Shown: piece by piece, positions 1-8,287 of the stretch
Numbering within the stretch: position 1 is the first letter of the stretch
Layout: every line of letters begins with the position of its first letter
Source of the DNA: Cellulosimicrobium sp. CUA-896
Lineage (GTDB): Bacteria; Actinomycetota; Actinomycetes; Actinomycetales; Cellulomonadaceae
Direction of reading: 5' to 3'
Assembly (NCBI RefSeq): GCF_001942335.1
Contig: NZ_MKKH01000025.1
Span: 1-44,745 of the forward strand
Length of the DNA: 44,745 bases
Program-made: the position numbers and the translations under genes
The notes under the pieces: model-generated
The model's input: the letters and a program-made list of their open reading frames with translations, nothing else
Database searches by the model: none
Told to the model about the DNA's origin: nothing

Positions 1-196
1 CGATGCTCTCGGGGTCGGTGGTGTCGATGCGGACGGTGTCGATGCCGGGGTGCTCGGCGGCGATCTGCTCGAGCAGCTCGGTGCGGCGCCCGCCGACGAC
101 GACGGTGCTGCCCTGCTCGTGGAGCGCGACGGCGAGCGCGAGACCGATGCCGCTCGTCGCGCCGGGGATGAAGACGGTGCTGTTGGTGATGTCCAT
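1..196 (-). CDS. SDR family oxidoreductase, N-terminal part (cut by window edge)
   Basis: About 65 N-terminal residues of a short-chain dehydrogenase/reductase are visible, starting at the ATG complementary to 194-196. The Rossmann nucleotide-binding motif GATSGIG lies at residues 12-18, followed by VVVGGRR at the end of the second beta strand; Arg residues there usually favour NADP(H). The catalytic Ser-Tyr-Lys lies beyond the window, so the substrate cannot be inferred. The gene is divergent from the helix-turn-helix regulator beginning near 298, about 100 bp away. This arrangement is common for SDRs controlled by an MmyB-type regulator, but control here is inference. Confidence 0.85.
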   Translation of the reverse strand, partial: MDITNSTVFIPGATSGIGLALAVALHEQGSTVVVGGRRTELLEQIAAEHPGIDTVRIDTTDPESI

Positions 197-297
197 GCCT
201 CGATCCTCGGCAGCCCTCGCCGGTCGCGGCAGAGACGGGTGAACGGGGGACCGGGGATCCCTGGCACGGACGGCGCACGCCGACCACGATGGGCACC

Positions 298-1186
298 ATG
301 GACCGCGCCGCCCTCGCCGACTTCCTCCGCCGCCACCGCGAGGCCCTGCAGCCGGGCGACGTCGGGCTGGGACCCGGGCTGCGTCGTCGGGCACCGGGAC
401 TGCGCCGCGAGGAGGTGGCGCAGCTCGCCCTCATGTCCACGGACTACTACACGCGCCTGGAGCAGCAGCGCGGCCCGCAGCCGAGCACGCAGATCCTCGC
501 GTCGGTCGCCCGCGCGCTGCGTCTGACGGCCGACGAGCGCGACTACCTCTACCGCGTCGCCGGCCACGGCGTGCCGGACCGCACGGTCGACCCCGGCCAC
601 GTCGCGCCCGCCCTGCAGCGCGTGCTCGACCGGCTCTCCGACACCCCCGCGCTGATCCTCGACCCGCTGGGGCAGACGCTCGCGCAGAACGACCTCGCCC
701 GCGCCCTCTACGGCGACGCCACCGCGTACACGGGGTGGGAGCGCAGCGAGATCTACCGCTGGTTCGCCCACCCCGGGACGGCGCGCGCCGTCTCACCCCG
801 AGCACGACCGGGACCGCCAGGGCCGGGCGCTCGTCGCGGGACTGCGCGCCGCCGTCGGGACGCTCGGTGCGACGTCGCGCGCCGGCGAGCTCGTCGCCGT
901 CCTCCAGGAGACGAGCCCGGAGTTCGCCGAGCTGTGGGACCGGCAGGAGGTCGCGCGGCGGTTCGCCGATCACAAGGTGCTCGTGCACCCCGAGGTGGGG
1001 GAGATCGAGGTCGACTGCCAGGTGCTGCTCACCGAGGACCAGCTGCAGGCGCTGCTCGTCATCACCGCGTCGCCGGGCAGCGCGTCGGAGGAGAAGATCC
1101 GGCTGCTCGGTGTGCTGGGGACGCAGGACCTCGCTCCGGGCGGGGAGCCGGAGCGGCGCGAGGCGGCGCCGGGCCGACGAGTCTGA
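298..1186 (+). CDS. MmyB-like helix-turn-helix transcriptional regulator (frame change near 785-800)
   Basis: The N-terminal 80 residues form an XRE-type helix-turn-helix (RREEVAQLALMSTDYYTRLE), followed by the MmyB-like ligand-binding domain (residues about 100-280) that binds fatty-acid-like ligands in characterised relatives. The frame changes near 785-800, after WFAHPGTARA, and resumes at HPEHDRQGRALVAGLRAAV. Restoring two bases or removing one gives about 296 residues, the normal family length. I prefer the ATG at 298 over 289 because CACGAT ends seven bases upstream, as in a leaderless promoter. It is divergent from the SDR and probably controls it and itself. The split is probably a base-calling error rather than a pseudogene. 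Confidence 0.75.
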
Positions 1187-1236
1187 CCGGCCCGCGCGGT
1201 CTCACTGCCGACCCCACACCACGGAGGAGACGACCG

Positions 1237-1800
1237 ATGCGCGACGTGATCTACTCGATGAACATCTCGCTGGACGGCTACATCGTCGGACCGGACGGCG
1301 GCTTCGACTGGTCCGGACCGGAGCCGGAGGTGTTCCAGCACTTCACGGACGAGATCCGCGAGGTCGACGTCCACCTGCTCGGGCGCCGGCTCTACGAGAC
1401 GATGCGGTACTGGGACGACCCGGACAACGCCGCGTCGTTCGACGAGGCCGAACGCGTGTGGGCGGACCTGTGGAACCCCCTGCCGAAGGTCGTGTTCTCC
1501 AAGACGCTCACTGAGGTCGACGACTCCGCGCGGCTGGCCACGGAGGGCGTCGCGGCGGAGATCGACAAGCTAAAGGTGGAGCCGGGGGAGGGCCTCATCG
1601 CGATCGGCGGGGCGACGCTCGCCGCCCAGGCCGCCGAGCACGACCTCATCGACGAGTACCGCGTCATGGTCTACCCGGTGCTCGTCGGCGGCGGCATCTC
1701 GTACTTCCCGCAGCACGAGCGCCACGTCGACCTCGAGCTCGTCGAGAGCCGCGTCTTCGGGCCGAACGTCGTGTACCACCGCCACCGGGTCCGTCGGTAG
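1237..1800 (+). CDS. dihydrofolate reductase family protein (RibD C-terminal-like)
   Basis: This 187-residue protein belongs to the DHFR/RibD C-terminal superfamily of NADPH-dependent reductases. The start YSMNISLDGYIVGPDG is the typical first strand and loop. LLGRRLYETMRYW is the conserved helix after the second strand, IAIGGATLA matches the NADPH-binding loop, and YPVLVGGGISYFP is the final conserved block. The ATG at 1237 follows GGAGGAGA at 1223-1230. It lies about 50 bp after the upstream regulator and may be cotranscribed with it. The substrate is unknown; most such proteins are not true folate reductases. Confidence 0.85.
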   Translation: MRDVIYSMNISLDGYIVGPDGGFDWSGPEPEVFQHFTDEIREVDVHLLGRRLYETMRYWDDPDNAASFDEAERVWADLWNPLPKVVFSKTLTEVDDSARLATEGVAAEIDKLKVEPGEGLIAIGGATLAAQAAEHDLIDEYRVMVYPVLVGGGISYFPQHERHVDLELVESRVFGPNVVYHRHRVRR

Positions 1801-1840
1801 CGGGCCGCCGGGACGAACGGCGCATCTCGGCCTGCGTTGC

Positions 1841-1846
1841 TAGGTT
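1841..1846 (+). promoter_or_regulatory. -10 hexamer of a leaderless promoter
   Basis: TAGGTT ends six bases before the GTG at 1853. This is the TANNNT geometry of actinobacterial leaderless transcripts and supports that start. Confidence 0.6.
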
Positions 1847-1852
1847 GCGGGC

Positions 1853-2521
1853 GTGCCCTCGAACTGGAAGCGGCGGCGTGCCGCCCGGCGACTCCGGCCC
1901 GGCGACGGTCACGCGCTCCCGCGCTTCCGGTGGTGGCAGCCGTTCTCGCGCACCGTGTTCCACCTGCGCCTGACGGACGCGGACGGCCGGCCGGAGGAGT
2001 GGTCCGTCGACGTCCGGCTCTGGGGCGACAAGGACGACGGCGAGGTGCGGGCGCGGCTGTACCGGGACGGACGCCACCATGCGACGTCGAAGCTGCCGGC
2101 CGCGTTCCCCGTCACCGGCGGCACGATCGAGGTCGAGACCAGCAGCTACGGGCTCCGGCGGTGCCACTACGTGCCGGACGACGGCGGGCCGGCGCGCCAG
2201 CTCGTGCCCGACCCGGCGTCGGCCGAGGGGCGCCGCGCGCGTCTCGAGCGCGACCACCCGGGAGCGAGCCGGGCCATCGGGGCCGTCTCGTGGGCCGTGC
2301 TCGCCGTCGCCCTCGTCCTCGGCGTCCCCCAGCTCGTGGAGCAGGTCTCGCAGATCCCGCCCGTCGCGGAGAACGTCGGCACGTTCACCTCCCCCGTCCA
2401 CCTCTCCGGGGCGGTCAACGTCGCGCTCGTCGTCGCGACCCTGCTCGCCAGCACGGAACGCGCCCTGCGCCTGCGGTACCACTGGCTGCTCGACGGCGGG
2501 CTGTTCGACGGCGACGACTGA
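1853..2521 (+). CDS. hypothetical membrane protein
   Basis: A 222-residue protein I cannot assign to a named family. Residues 1-30 are very basic. A soluble part rich in strands (FHLRLTDADG, WSVDVRLWGD) runs to about residue 140. Two hydrophobic segments follow, about 143-162 (VSWAVLAVALVLGVPQLV) and 182-198 (SGAVNVALVVATLLA), with a short hydrophilic tail ending DGGLFDGDD. The GTG start is supported by TAGGTT six bases upstream. It sits between the DHFR-like gene and the AI-2E transporter on the same strand, with gaps too large for coupling. Confidence 0.6.
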   Translation: MPSNWKRRRAARRLRPGDGHALPRFRWWQPFSRTVFHLRLTDADGRPEEWSVDVRLWGDKDDGEVRARLYRDGRHHATSKLPAAFPVTGGTIEVETSSYGLRRCHYVPDDGGPARQLVPDPASAEGRRARLERDHPGASRAIGAVSWAVLAVALVLGVPQLVEQVSQIPPVAENVGTFTSPVHLSGAVNVALVVATLLASTERALRLRYHWLLDGGLFDGDD

Positions 2522-2604
2522 CCCGGCGCGCGCGACCGCGCAGCCAGCGGGCACGCCGGTGACGTGGCACTGTGGCCCCTGACCGTGCGACGAGAGGGGA
2601 CAGG

Positions 2605-3833
2605 ATGGCTTGGGGCAGGCGTCGACCGCAGGAGCGCGCGACCGGCCGCGTCGACGACAGGGCGCCCGCGGCCGGAGGGCCCGCCGACACGCCCGCGCGC
2701 CGCGGGACGACGACGCAGCCCGGCCCCGCCGGCCCGGACCGCTCGGGTGTGTCCCAGCTCTGGGCCGACGGCGTCGGCCGTGTCGGCACCCGGTCCGTGC
2801 AGGTCCTCGCGATCCTCGCCCTGATCGCCGTCGCGGTGTTCGTCGTCACGCGGCTGACCCTCATCGTCATCCCCGTGCTCATCGCGCTCGTGCTCGCCGC
2901 CGCGATCTCGCCGCTCGTGGGCTTCCTGCGGCGCAAGGGGGTGCCGTCCCTGCTCGCGACGATCATCTCCCTGGCCACCGTCGTGGCCGCGCTCGCCGGC
3001 GTCGTGTGGCTCGTCGCCGCGGCCGTCGTCGACCAGTGGCCCATCCTGCGCGACCAGGCGATCGAGGGCTTCGACGAGCTCCAGTCGTTCGTCGAGGACC
3101 TGCCGTTCGACATCTCCCAGGAGCAGCTCCAGTCGGTGCAGGACTCCGTCGTCGGCTTTCTGCAGTCCGACGCCGTCGGGGCCGGGGCGCTCGCGGGCGT
3201 GTCGCAGACCGTCGACTTCGTCGCCGGGTTCCTCGTGATGATCGTCGTGCTGTTCTTCTTCCTCAAGGACGGCCCGGCGATGTGGGAGTTCCTGCTGCGC
3301 CCGTTCGAGGGCGAGCGGTACGCGCGCGGCAAGCGCGTCGGGGACGCCACGGTCAGCACCCTCGGCGGCTACGTGCGCGGCACCGCGATCGTCGCGCTCG
3401 TCGACGCCGTCGCCATCGGCATCGGGCTCGCGATCGTCGGCGTGCCCCTCGTCATCCCGCTCTCGGTGCTCGTGTTCCTGCTCGCGTTCATCCCGCTCGT
3501 CGGGGCCACGCTCGCGGGCATCCTCGCCACCCTGGTCGCGCTCGTGGCGCTCGGGCCGGTCGAGGCGCTCATCGTCGTCGCCATCGTCATCGCGGTGAAC
3601 CAGCTCGAGGGTGACCTGCTGCAGCCGGTCGTCATGGGCAAGACGCTGCGCCTGCACCCCCTGGTCATCCTCGTCGCGCTGACCGCCGGGACCGTGCTCG
3701 CGGGCATCACCGGGGCCGTGCTCGCCGTGCCGATCGCCGCGTCGATCTGGAAGTCGATCCAGGTGTGGGACGGCCCGGACCTGCCGCGCGGTTCGCCCGG
3801 CAGAAGCGGCGCGAGACGGTGGAGACCGGCTGA
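2605..3833 (+). CDS. AI-2E family transporter (frame change near 3786)
   Basis: A polytopic membrane protein of the AI-2E/YdiK/PerM exporter superfamily, about 409 residues. A hydrophilic Gly/Ala/Arg-rich N-tail of about 60 residues precedes roughly eight membrane spans. FFFLKDG (about residue 220), the FIPLVGATLAGI block and the NQLEGDLLQPVVMG signature near residue 335 are characteristic. The frame is lost after WDGPDLP near 3786; one added base gives ARFARQKRRETVETG and a stop at 3831-3833, so the apparent fusion with the downstream VanZ gene is an artefact. Substrates of this superfamily vary and cannot be read from sequence. Confidence 0.85.
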
Positions 3834-3837
3834 CCAG

Positions 3838-3843
3838 TACTGT
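3838..3843 (+). promoter_or_regulatory. -10 hexamer of a leaderless promoter
   Basis: TACTGT ends six bases before the GTG at 3850. It makes that codon the likely start of the first VanZ gene and argues against fusion to the upstream transporter. Confidence 0.6.
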
Positions 3844-3849
3844 CACCCG

Positions 3850-4341
3850 GTGATCACCACCCTGCTCGTCGCGCACCCGTGGTTCTCGCCGGTCGTGCTG
3901 GCCGTGCTCGTGCTGCTCGGTCCGCTCGCCGGCCGCTGGCTGCTCGGCCGGCCCCGGGCGGCGTGGACGCTGTTCGGCGCCTCGCTGCTCCCGGTCGTCC
4001 TCCTGACCCTCGTGCCGACGAGCCGCGAGATCGTCGAGCGCTGCGCCGTCGACTGGGCGCTGCCGACGTTCGGCCGCGTCGAGCTCATGGCGAACGTCAT
4101 CCTCTTCGTCCCGCCCGTCCTGCTCGCGGCCGTCGCGACGCGCCGACCGTTCCTCGCGCTGCGCGCCGGCGTCGCGGCCTCCGCCGCGATCGAGACCGTG
4201 CAGGCGTTCGTGCCCGCGCTCGGACGCTCCTGCGACACCAACGACTGGCTGTCCAACACGATCGGCGCGCTCGTGGGGGCGGTCCTCGGCGCCGCGGCGA
4301 TCCGGCTCGAGCACCGGTCGCGGACGCCCCGCGTGCGGTGA
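3850..4341 (+). CDS. VanZ family protein (copy 1)
   Basis: A 163-residue membrane protein of the VanZ-like family, with about four hydrophobic segments. The conserved block ETVQAFVPALGRSCDTNDW followed by LSNTIGALVGAVLGA near residues 115-145 is the family signature. VanZ proper gives low-level teicoplanin resistance in Enterococcus; most actinobacterial homologs have no known function, so resistance should not be assumed. It is followed 38 bp later by a clear paralog (copy 2) sharing RPRAAWTxFG, LTLVPT and ALGRSCDTND, indicating a local gene duplication. Leaderless GTG start. Confidence 0.8.
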   Translation: MITTLLVAHPWFSPVVLAVLVLLGPLAGRWLLGRPRAAWTLFGASLLPVVLLTLVPTSREIVERCAVDWALPTFGRVELMANVILFVPPVLLAAVATRRPFLALRAGVAASAAIETVQAFVPALGRSCDTNDWLSNTIGALVGAVLGAAAIRLEHRSRTPRVR

Positions 4342-4364
4342 CCGCTCGTCCGGTCCGGCACGGG

Positions 4365-4370
4365 TAGCGT
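4365..4370 (+). promoter_or_regulatory. -10 hexamer of a leaderless promoter
   Basis: TAGCGT ends eight bases before the GTG at 4379, so the second VanZ gene appears to have its own promoter. Confidence 0.5.
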
Positions 4371-4378
4371 CGTCCCTC

Positions 4379-4900
4379 GTGCTCATGCAGGTGATCCTCA
4401 CCCACTCGTGGCTGCCGATGGCCGCGCTCACCGCGTTCGTCGCGCTCGGCCCGGTCGCGGCGCGCCGGCTCGCCGGCCGCCCGCGCGCGGCGTGGACGGC
4501 CTTCGGCGTCGCGCTCGTGCCCGTCGCGTTCCTCACCCTCGTGCCCACCGGCGGCGACGCCGAGGCCTGCGTCGTCACCTGGCAGCTCCCGACCCCCGGC
4601 AACGTCGAGATGGTGTCCAACATCGCGCTGTTCGTGCCGCCGGCGCTGCTCGCCGTCGCCGCGAGCCGGCGCCCGTGGCTCGTCCTCGCCGGTGGCGTGC
4701 TCGGGTCCGTGACGATCGAGCTGCTGCAGACGCTCCTGCCCGCGCTCGGCCGCTCCTGCGACACCAACGACGTGCTCGCGAACACCATCGGCGCCGCGAT
4801 CGGTGTGGCGCTCGCGACCCTCGCGCTGCGGCGCGCGCGGCGCACGACGGCGACCGAGCCTCAGCGGAGCTCCGAGGTCGAGGCGCCGCTCTCCCGCTGA
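4379..4900 (+). CDS. VanZ family protein (copy 2, tandem paralog)
   Basis: A 173-residue VanZ-like membrane protein, paralogous to the gene just upstream. Shared blocks include RPRAAWTAFG, LTLVPTGG, NVEMVSNIALFVPPALLA, and TIELLQTLLPALGRSCDTND followed by VLANTIGAAIG. Differences are spread along the length and the C-tail is longer and polar, so the duplication is not recent. The GTG at 4379 has TAGCGT upstream; an in-frame ATG lies at 4385. The role is unknown. Confidence 0.8.
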   Translation: MLMQVILTHSWLPMAALTAFVALGPVAARRLAGRPRAAWTAFGVALVPVAFLTLVPTGGDAEACVVTWQLPTPGNVEMVSNIALFVPPALLAVAASRRPWLVLAGGVLGSVTIELLQTLLPALGRSCDTNDVLANTIGAAIGVALATLALRRARRTTATEPQRSSEVEAPLSR

Positions 4901-4967
4901 GCCGCGCCAGGAGCCGTGCCGCCAGGAGCCGTGCCGCCAGACGCCGAGCCGTGCCGCACGCCGGGTC

Positions 4968-5546
4968 TCAGGGCTCGTCGCGCTCCAGCGCGGTGACGGC
5001 GCGCGTGATCCGGCGGGCGCGGGTGTCGTCGTCGGTCGCGGTGACGACCTGGCTGATGGTGACGAACCGGTCGGCGCGCGTGAGCCCGGCGAACCGCGCC
5101 GCCGCGACGGGCGAGGCCTCCAGCGCGGACGCGAGGTCCGGCGGGACCTCCGCCGCGGCCTGCCCGGCGTACGCCCGGTCCCACCGGCCGTCGGCCTTCG
5201 CCCGTTCGACCTCCGCGTGCCCGCGGGCGCGCATGCGCCCCGACGCGACGAGCCCGGCGACGAGGCCGACGTTCCGCTGCGACCAGAGCGAGCGGGCGCG
5301 TCGTGGCGTGAAGTGCTGGAGGAACGTCCCGGCGTCGCGCGCGTTGCGGCGCCCGTCGATCCAGCCGCTGCACAGCGCGGCCTCCAGGGCCTCGGCGTAG
5401 GTCAGCGACGTCGGCTCGCGCGTCCCCTTCTTCGCGAGGACGAGGCGCACGCCGTCGGACGTGTCCTCGTGGGCGTCCAGCCACGCCCGCCACGCGGCGG
5501 CGTCGGGGACGATCAGCGGTTCGGGTGCGCGCGCGTCGTCGGCCAT
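4968..5546 (-). CDS. YdeI/OmpD-associated family protein
   Basis: A soluble protein of about 192 residues belonging to the YdeI/OmpD-associated family. Typical blocks are AWRAWLDAHEDTSDGVRLVLAKKG at the start, ALCSGWIDGRRN near residue 65, FTPRR near 85 and SLWSQRN just after. The C-terminal part (PPDLASALEASPVAAARFAGL) matches the usual second helical region. The reading frame runs upstream to 5600; I chose the ATG at 5546 because GAGGA lies eight bases upstream. An ATG at 5555 is the alternative. Biochemical function is unknown for most members. Confidence 0.75.
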   Translation of the reverse strand: MADDARAPEPLIVPDAAAWRAWLDAHEDTSDGVRLVLAKKGTREPTSLTYAEALEAALCSGWIDGRRNARDAGTFLQHFTPRRARSLWSQRNVGLVAGLVASGRMRARGHAEVERAKADGRWDRAYAGQAAAEVPPDLASALEASPVAAARFAGLTRADRFVTISQVVTATDDDTRARRITRAVTALERDEP

Positions 5547-5612
5547 GGTTCCCATCCTCGCGCGCGCCGGGGACACCAGCGGTCCTCCTTCTCGCGCCAC
5601 GGCGTCGTGGGG

Positions 5613-6560
5613 TCAGGGTGCGGTCGCGGCGGCGGCGAGCCGGGTCGACAGCGCGGCTGCAGCCGCGCGCAGCGGCTCCGGGCCGACAACCGTGAACGGG
5701 GCGTCGAACCGGAGCACGAGCGCGACGAGCCCGGTCCAGGACCACGACCCGGCGACGAGCCGGCACGAGCGCTCGTCGATCGCGGTCACCTCGCCGTCCT
5801 CGACCCAGGGGGCGACCTCGCGGGCCGGGAGCTCGACGACGACCTCGCCGGTGCAGGGCCACCGGTCCTGCGCCGGCGATCCCTTGGCCCGCGCGGCGAC
5901 GAACGTGCGCGCGTCCGGCGCGGGGAGCGCTCGCGGGGTGAACCGCGCGCCGCCGGGCGTGCGCGGGGCCAGGCGGTCGAGGCGGAAGATGCGCCAGTCG
6001 GCCCGGTCGAGGTCCCACGCGACGAGGTACCAGCGGCCGCCGCGGGCGACGACGGAGTGCGGTTCGGCGTGACGTGCCGGGCCGTCCTCGTCGGCGTAGT
6101 CGAACCGGAGGGTGCGCCGGTCGCGCGTCGCGGCGCTGACGGTCTCGAGCACGTCCGGGGCGACGCGGGAGGTGGCTTCCGTGCCGGTGAAGCGGATGCC
6201 GTCGACGCGGTGACGCAGCCGCGAGGGCATGACCTGCCGGACGGTGGCGAGCGCCCGCTGCGCGGCCTCGTCGATCGCGACACCGCTGGACGGCGCGTCC
6301 TGCAGGGCGACGGCGACCGCGACGGCCTGCGCGTCGTCGAACAGCAGCGGCGGGAGCTCGGACCCGGCCGCGAGCCGGTAGCCACCGTGCCGCCCCTTCG
6401 CGGCGCCGATCTTGTACCCGAGCTCGCGCAGCCGGTCCACGTCGCGGCGCACGGTGCGCGGGGTCACGCCGAGGCGCTCGGCGAGGACGTGCCCGGGCCA
6501 GTCGCGTCGCGTCTGCAGTAGCGACAGCAGCGTGAGCATCCGGGACGACGTGCCGACCAT
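5613..6560 (-). CDS. YafY-type HTH/WYL domain transcriptional regulator
   Basis: A 315-residue regulator. Residues 1-60 are a DeoR-like helix-turn-helix (LAERLGVTPRTVRRDVDRLR) followed by the wing GAAKGRHGGYRL. The WYL ligand-sensing domain lies at about 135-215 and contains the naming motif as GGRWYLVAWD, then FRLDRL. A WCX-like C-terminal extension follows. It is divergent from the VOC-family gene at 6666, about 105 bp away, the usual position of a WYL regulator next to its target. The start MVGTSSRM is preferred over an upstream ATG at 6578. Complete and undisturbed. Confidence 0.85.
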   Translation of the reverse strand: MVGTSSRMLTLLSLLQTRRDWPGHVLAERLGVTPRTVRRDVDRLRELGYKIGAAKGRHGGYRLAAGSELPPLLFDDAQAVAVAVALQDAPSSGVAIDEAAQRALATVRQVMPSRLRHRVDGIRFTGTEATSRVAPDVLETVSAATRDRRTLRFDYADEDGPARHAEPHSVVARGGRWYLVAWDLDRADWRIFRLDRLAPRTPGGARFTPRALPAPDARTFVAARAKGSPAQDRWPCTGEVVVELPAREVAPWVEDGEVTAIDERSCRLVAGSWSWTGLVALVLRFDAPFTVVGPEPLRAAAAALSTRLAAAATAP

Positions 6561-6665
6561 GGCACGAGTCTCGCGCACTCGGAGGACCGCACCTGTCCTC
6601 CGATGGTGTCAGCGTCGTCCTGACGGCACACCGCCGCACGCCACCAGCGACACGAAGGACACCTC

Positions 6666-7132
6666 ATGGCGATCACCACCACCACCCACCTCAACTTCCG
6701 CGGCACCGCACGGCAGGCGCTCGATTTCTACGGGTCCGTGTTCGGCGGGCAGGTCGTTGCGACGACCTACGGCGACGTCGGGATGCCGCAGGACGCGCCC
6801 GGCGCGGACAAGGTCGTCTTCGGCCAGTCTCGGCCGCGGACGGCTTCCGGCTCATGGCCTACGACGTGCCGGGCCACGACGACACCGACGGCGCCGCGGT
6901 CGCGGGCACCACGACGCGCGAGAACGGCGCCACGATCACCGACCGCACGTTCTTCCAGTCCGTGCGCGGCGAGACCCTCGCCGAGGTCACGACGTACTGG
7001 GAGGCGCTGGCCGACGGCGCCGAGATCGTCGAGCCCTTCGCGGCCTCGCCCTGGAGCCCGGGGTTCGGGATGCTCACCGACCGGTTCGGCGTCACCTGGG
7101 TGCTCGACGTGCAGCCGCCGGCGGCCGGCTGA
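6666..7132 (+). CDS. VOC family protein, PhnB/3-demethylubiquinone-MT-like (frame change near 6827)
   Basis: A glyoxalase/VOC-fold protein of about 155 residues. The start LNFRGTARQALDFYGSVFGGQ is the usual first strand and helix of PhnB-like proteins. NGATITDRTFFQSVRGETLAEVT and FGMLTDRFGVTWVLDV form the second half, with the normal FGVTW metal-site region. The frame is lost near 6827 in GGCCAGTCTCGG; adding one G gives GQVSAADGFRLMAYDVPG and one continuous protein. It is divergent from the WYL regulator, its probable controller. The substrate is unknown. Confidence 0.75.
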
Positions 7133-7197
7133 CGCTCGGCTGATGCCCGGCTGACGCGCGGCACGGCGCGCGGGTACGCGCGGCGGGGAGGGCCGCC

Positions 7198-7638
7198 TCA
7201 GTCCTCGATCGCCTCGACACCCTGACGGTCGAGCTCGGCGAGGTGGTCGCGCATGTGCTGCAGGACGTCGGGCGGGTGGTTCTCCCAGTCCTCGACCTCG
7301 CCGAGCACGCGCAGGGGGGACCGGGTGCGGTACGAGCGCGTCGGGTTCCCGGGGAAGCGCGTGTCGGTGAGGTTCGGGTCGTCCTCGAACGGCCCCGTCG
7401 GCTCGACACGGTAGACGTGCCCGCGGCCCTCGCCGACCGCGAGCTCGGCGCCCCAGACGGCGGCGTCGAGCGTCGCGGTGAGGTAGACGAAGCGCGCGGT
7501 GCGGCGGCTGCCGAAGTTCGATCCGTACCCGGGCTCGATCGTCTCGCCGGGCTCCCGGGCGGTCTTCGTGCCGTGGAAGAACGGGCCCGGGTCGTCCGGC
7601 CCGTGGGGTGCGGGGTCGTGCAGTGCGGGGGCGTCCAC
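7198..7638 (-). CDS. arr: NAD(+)--rifampin ADP-ribosyltransferase
   Basis: A 146-residue Arr enzyme that ADP-ribosylates rifamycins on the ansa chain and so inactivates them. Diagnostic blocks are PFFHGTK near the start, FVYLTATLDAAVWGAELAVG, EDDPNLTDTRFPGNPTRSYR and the C-terminal EAIED. All closely match the Mycobacterium smegmatis Arr pattern, and the length fits the family. The frame continues upstream, but the GTG at 7638 has AGGAGGA about six bases before it and the family begins here. It is convergent with the VOC gene. Resistance is a strong inference from family, not shown by sequence alone. Confidence 0.88.
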   Translation of the reverse strand: MDAPALHDPAPHGPDDPGPFFHGTKTAREPGETIEPGYGSNFGSRRTARFVYLTATLDAAVWGAELAVGEGRGHVYRVEPTGPFEDDPNLTDTRFPGNPTRSYRTRSPLRVLGEVEDWENHPPDVLQHMRDHLAELDRQGVEAIED

Positions 7639-7678
7639 GTGTCCTCCTCCGAGCGATGCCGTCGGGTCGATCCTGCGC

Positions 7679-8287
7679 TCAGCCGGCGTCGGGCGCCCGG
7701 TGGTCGAGACGCGCGCGGTCGTCGCCGGGCACCGGGTCGCGGAGCGGGACGAGGGCGCCGGCGACGACGGCTCCGGCCAGCGCCCAGACGAGGTCGCCGA
7801 TCGTGTCGGTGTACCCGACGCCGATGCCGTCGTCGAGGTAGGTGTACCCGGCCCACTCGCCGACCTCCCACAGGATCGCGACGACCGCGCCGAGCCCGGT
7901 CGTCGCGACGACGGCCGCCGTACGCCGTCGGGTGCGACCCGTCGCGGGAGCGGGGTCCAGGCCCGCACGGGCGAGGACGTGGAACGCGACGGCCGCGATC
8001 AGCCCCGTGCACGCCGCGTGGACCGGCAGGTCCAGCCACGGCACCGCCTCGTACCAGGAGAGCTGCGCCGCCCACGCCGCCAGGAGGAGGGAGAGCCCGT
8101 ACGGGACGTCCAGTGCGGCGGGGACACCGATCGCGCGCGGCACCATGACACCGCCGAGCACGAGCAGGAACAACGCGGCGCCGAGGCCGCCGAGGACGAA
8201 CGGGGCGACCAGCAGGCTGACGAGCGCGGCTGCCCGGACGAGGTCGCCGGGCACGAGGGGATGGCGCGCGGTGCGCGGGTGCGCCAT
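7679..8287 (-). CDS. hypothetical multispanning membrane protein
   Basis: A 202-residue protein with about five hydrophobic segments (for example ALFLLVLGGVMV and GLSLLLAAWAAQLSWYE). It contains a conserved acidic/aromatic stretch WEVGEWAGYTYLDDGIGVGY near residue 150 followed by TDTIGDLVWALAGAVVAG, which resembles DUF2238/YjdF-like integral membrane proteins. Its ATG overlaps the stop of the upstream hydrolase gene by one base (TGATG at 8285-8289), so the two are translationally coupled. No frame disturbance. Function unknown. Confidence 0.7.
   Translation of the reverse strand: MAHPRTARHPLVPGDLVRAAALVSLLVAPFVLGGLGAALFLLVLGGVMVPRAIGVPAALDVPYGLSLLLAAWAAQLSWYEAVPWLDLPVHAACTGLIAAVAFHVLARAGLDPAPATGRTRRRTAAVVATTGLGAVVAILWEVGEWAGYTYLDDGIGVGYTDTIGDLVWALAGAVVAGALVPLRDPVPGDDRARLDHRAPDAG

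Noticed and set aside
2605..4341. Apparent fusion of AI-2E transporter and VanZ
   Set aside because: Restoring one base near 3786 gives a proper transporter C-terminus and stop, and the VanZ gene has its own leaderless start.
2167..4845. An 892-codon open frame opposite the AI-2E and VanZ genes
   Set aside because: Low-complexity Arg/Asp/His-rich product; the plus-strand genes have recognised domains and correct codon bias.
7198..7968. Longer N-terminus for the arr product
   Set aside because: The extra 110 codons are antisense-like sequence overlapping the next gene; the GTG at 7638 has the ribosome binding site and the family start.
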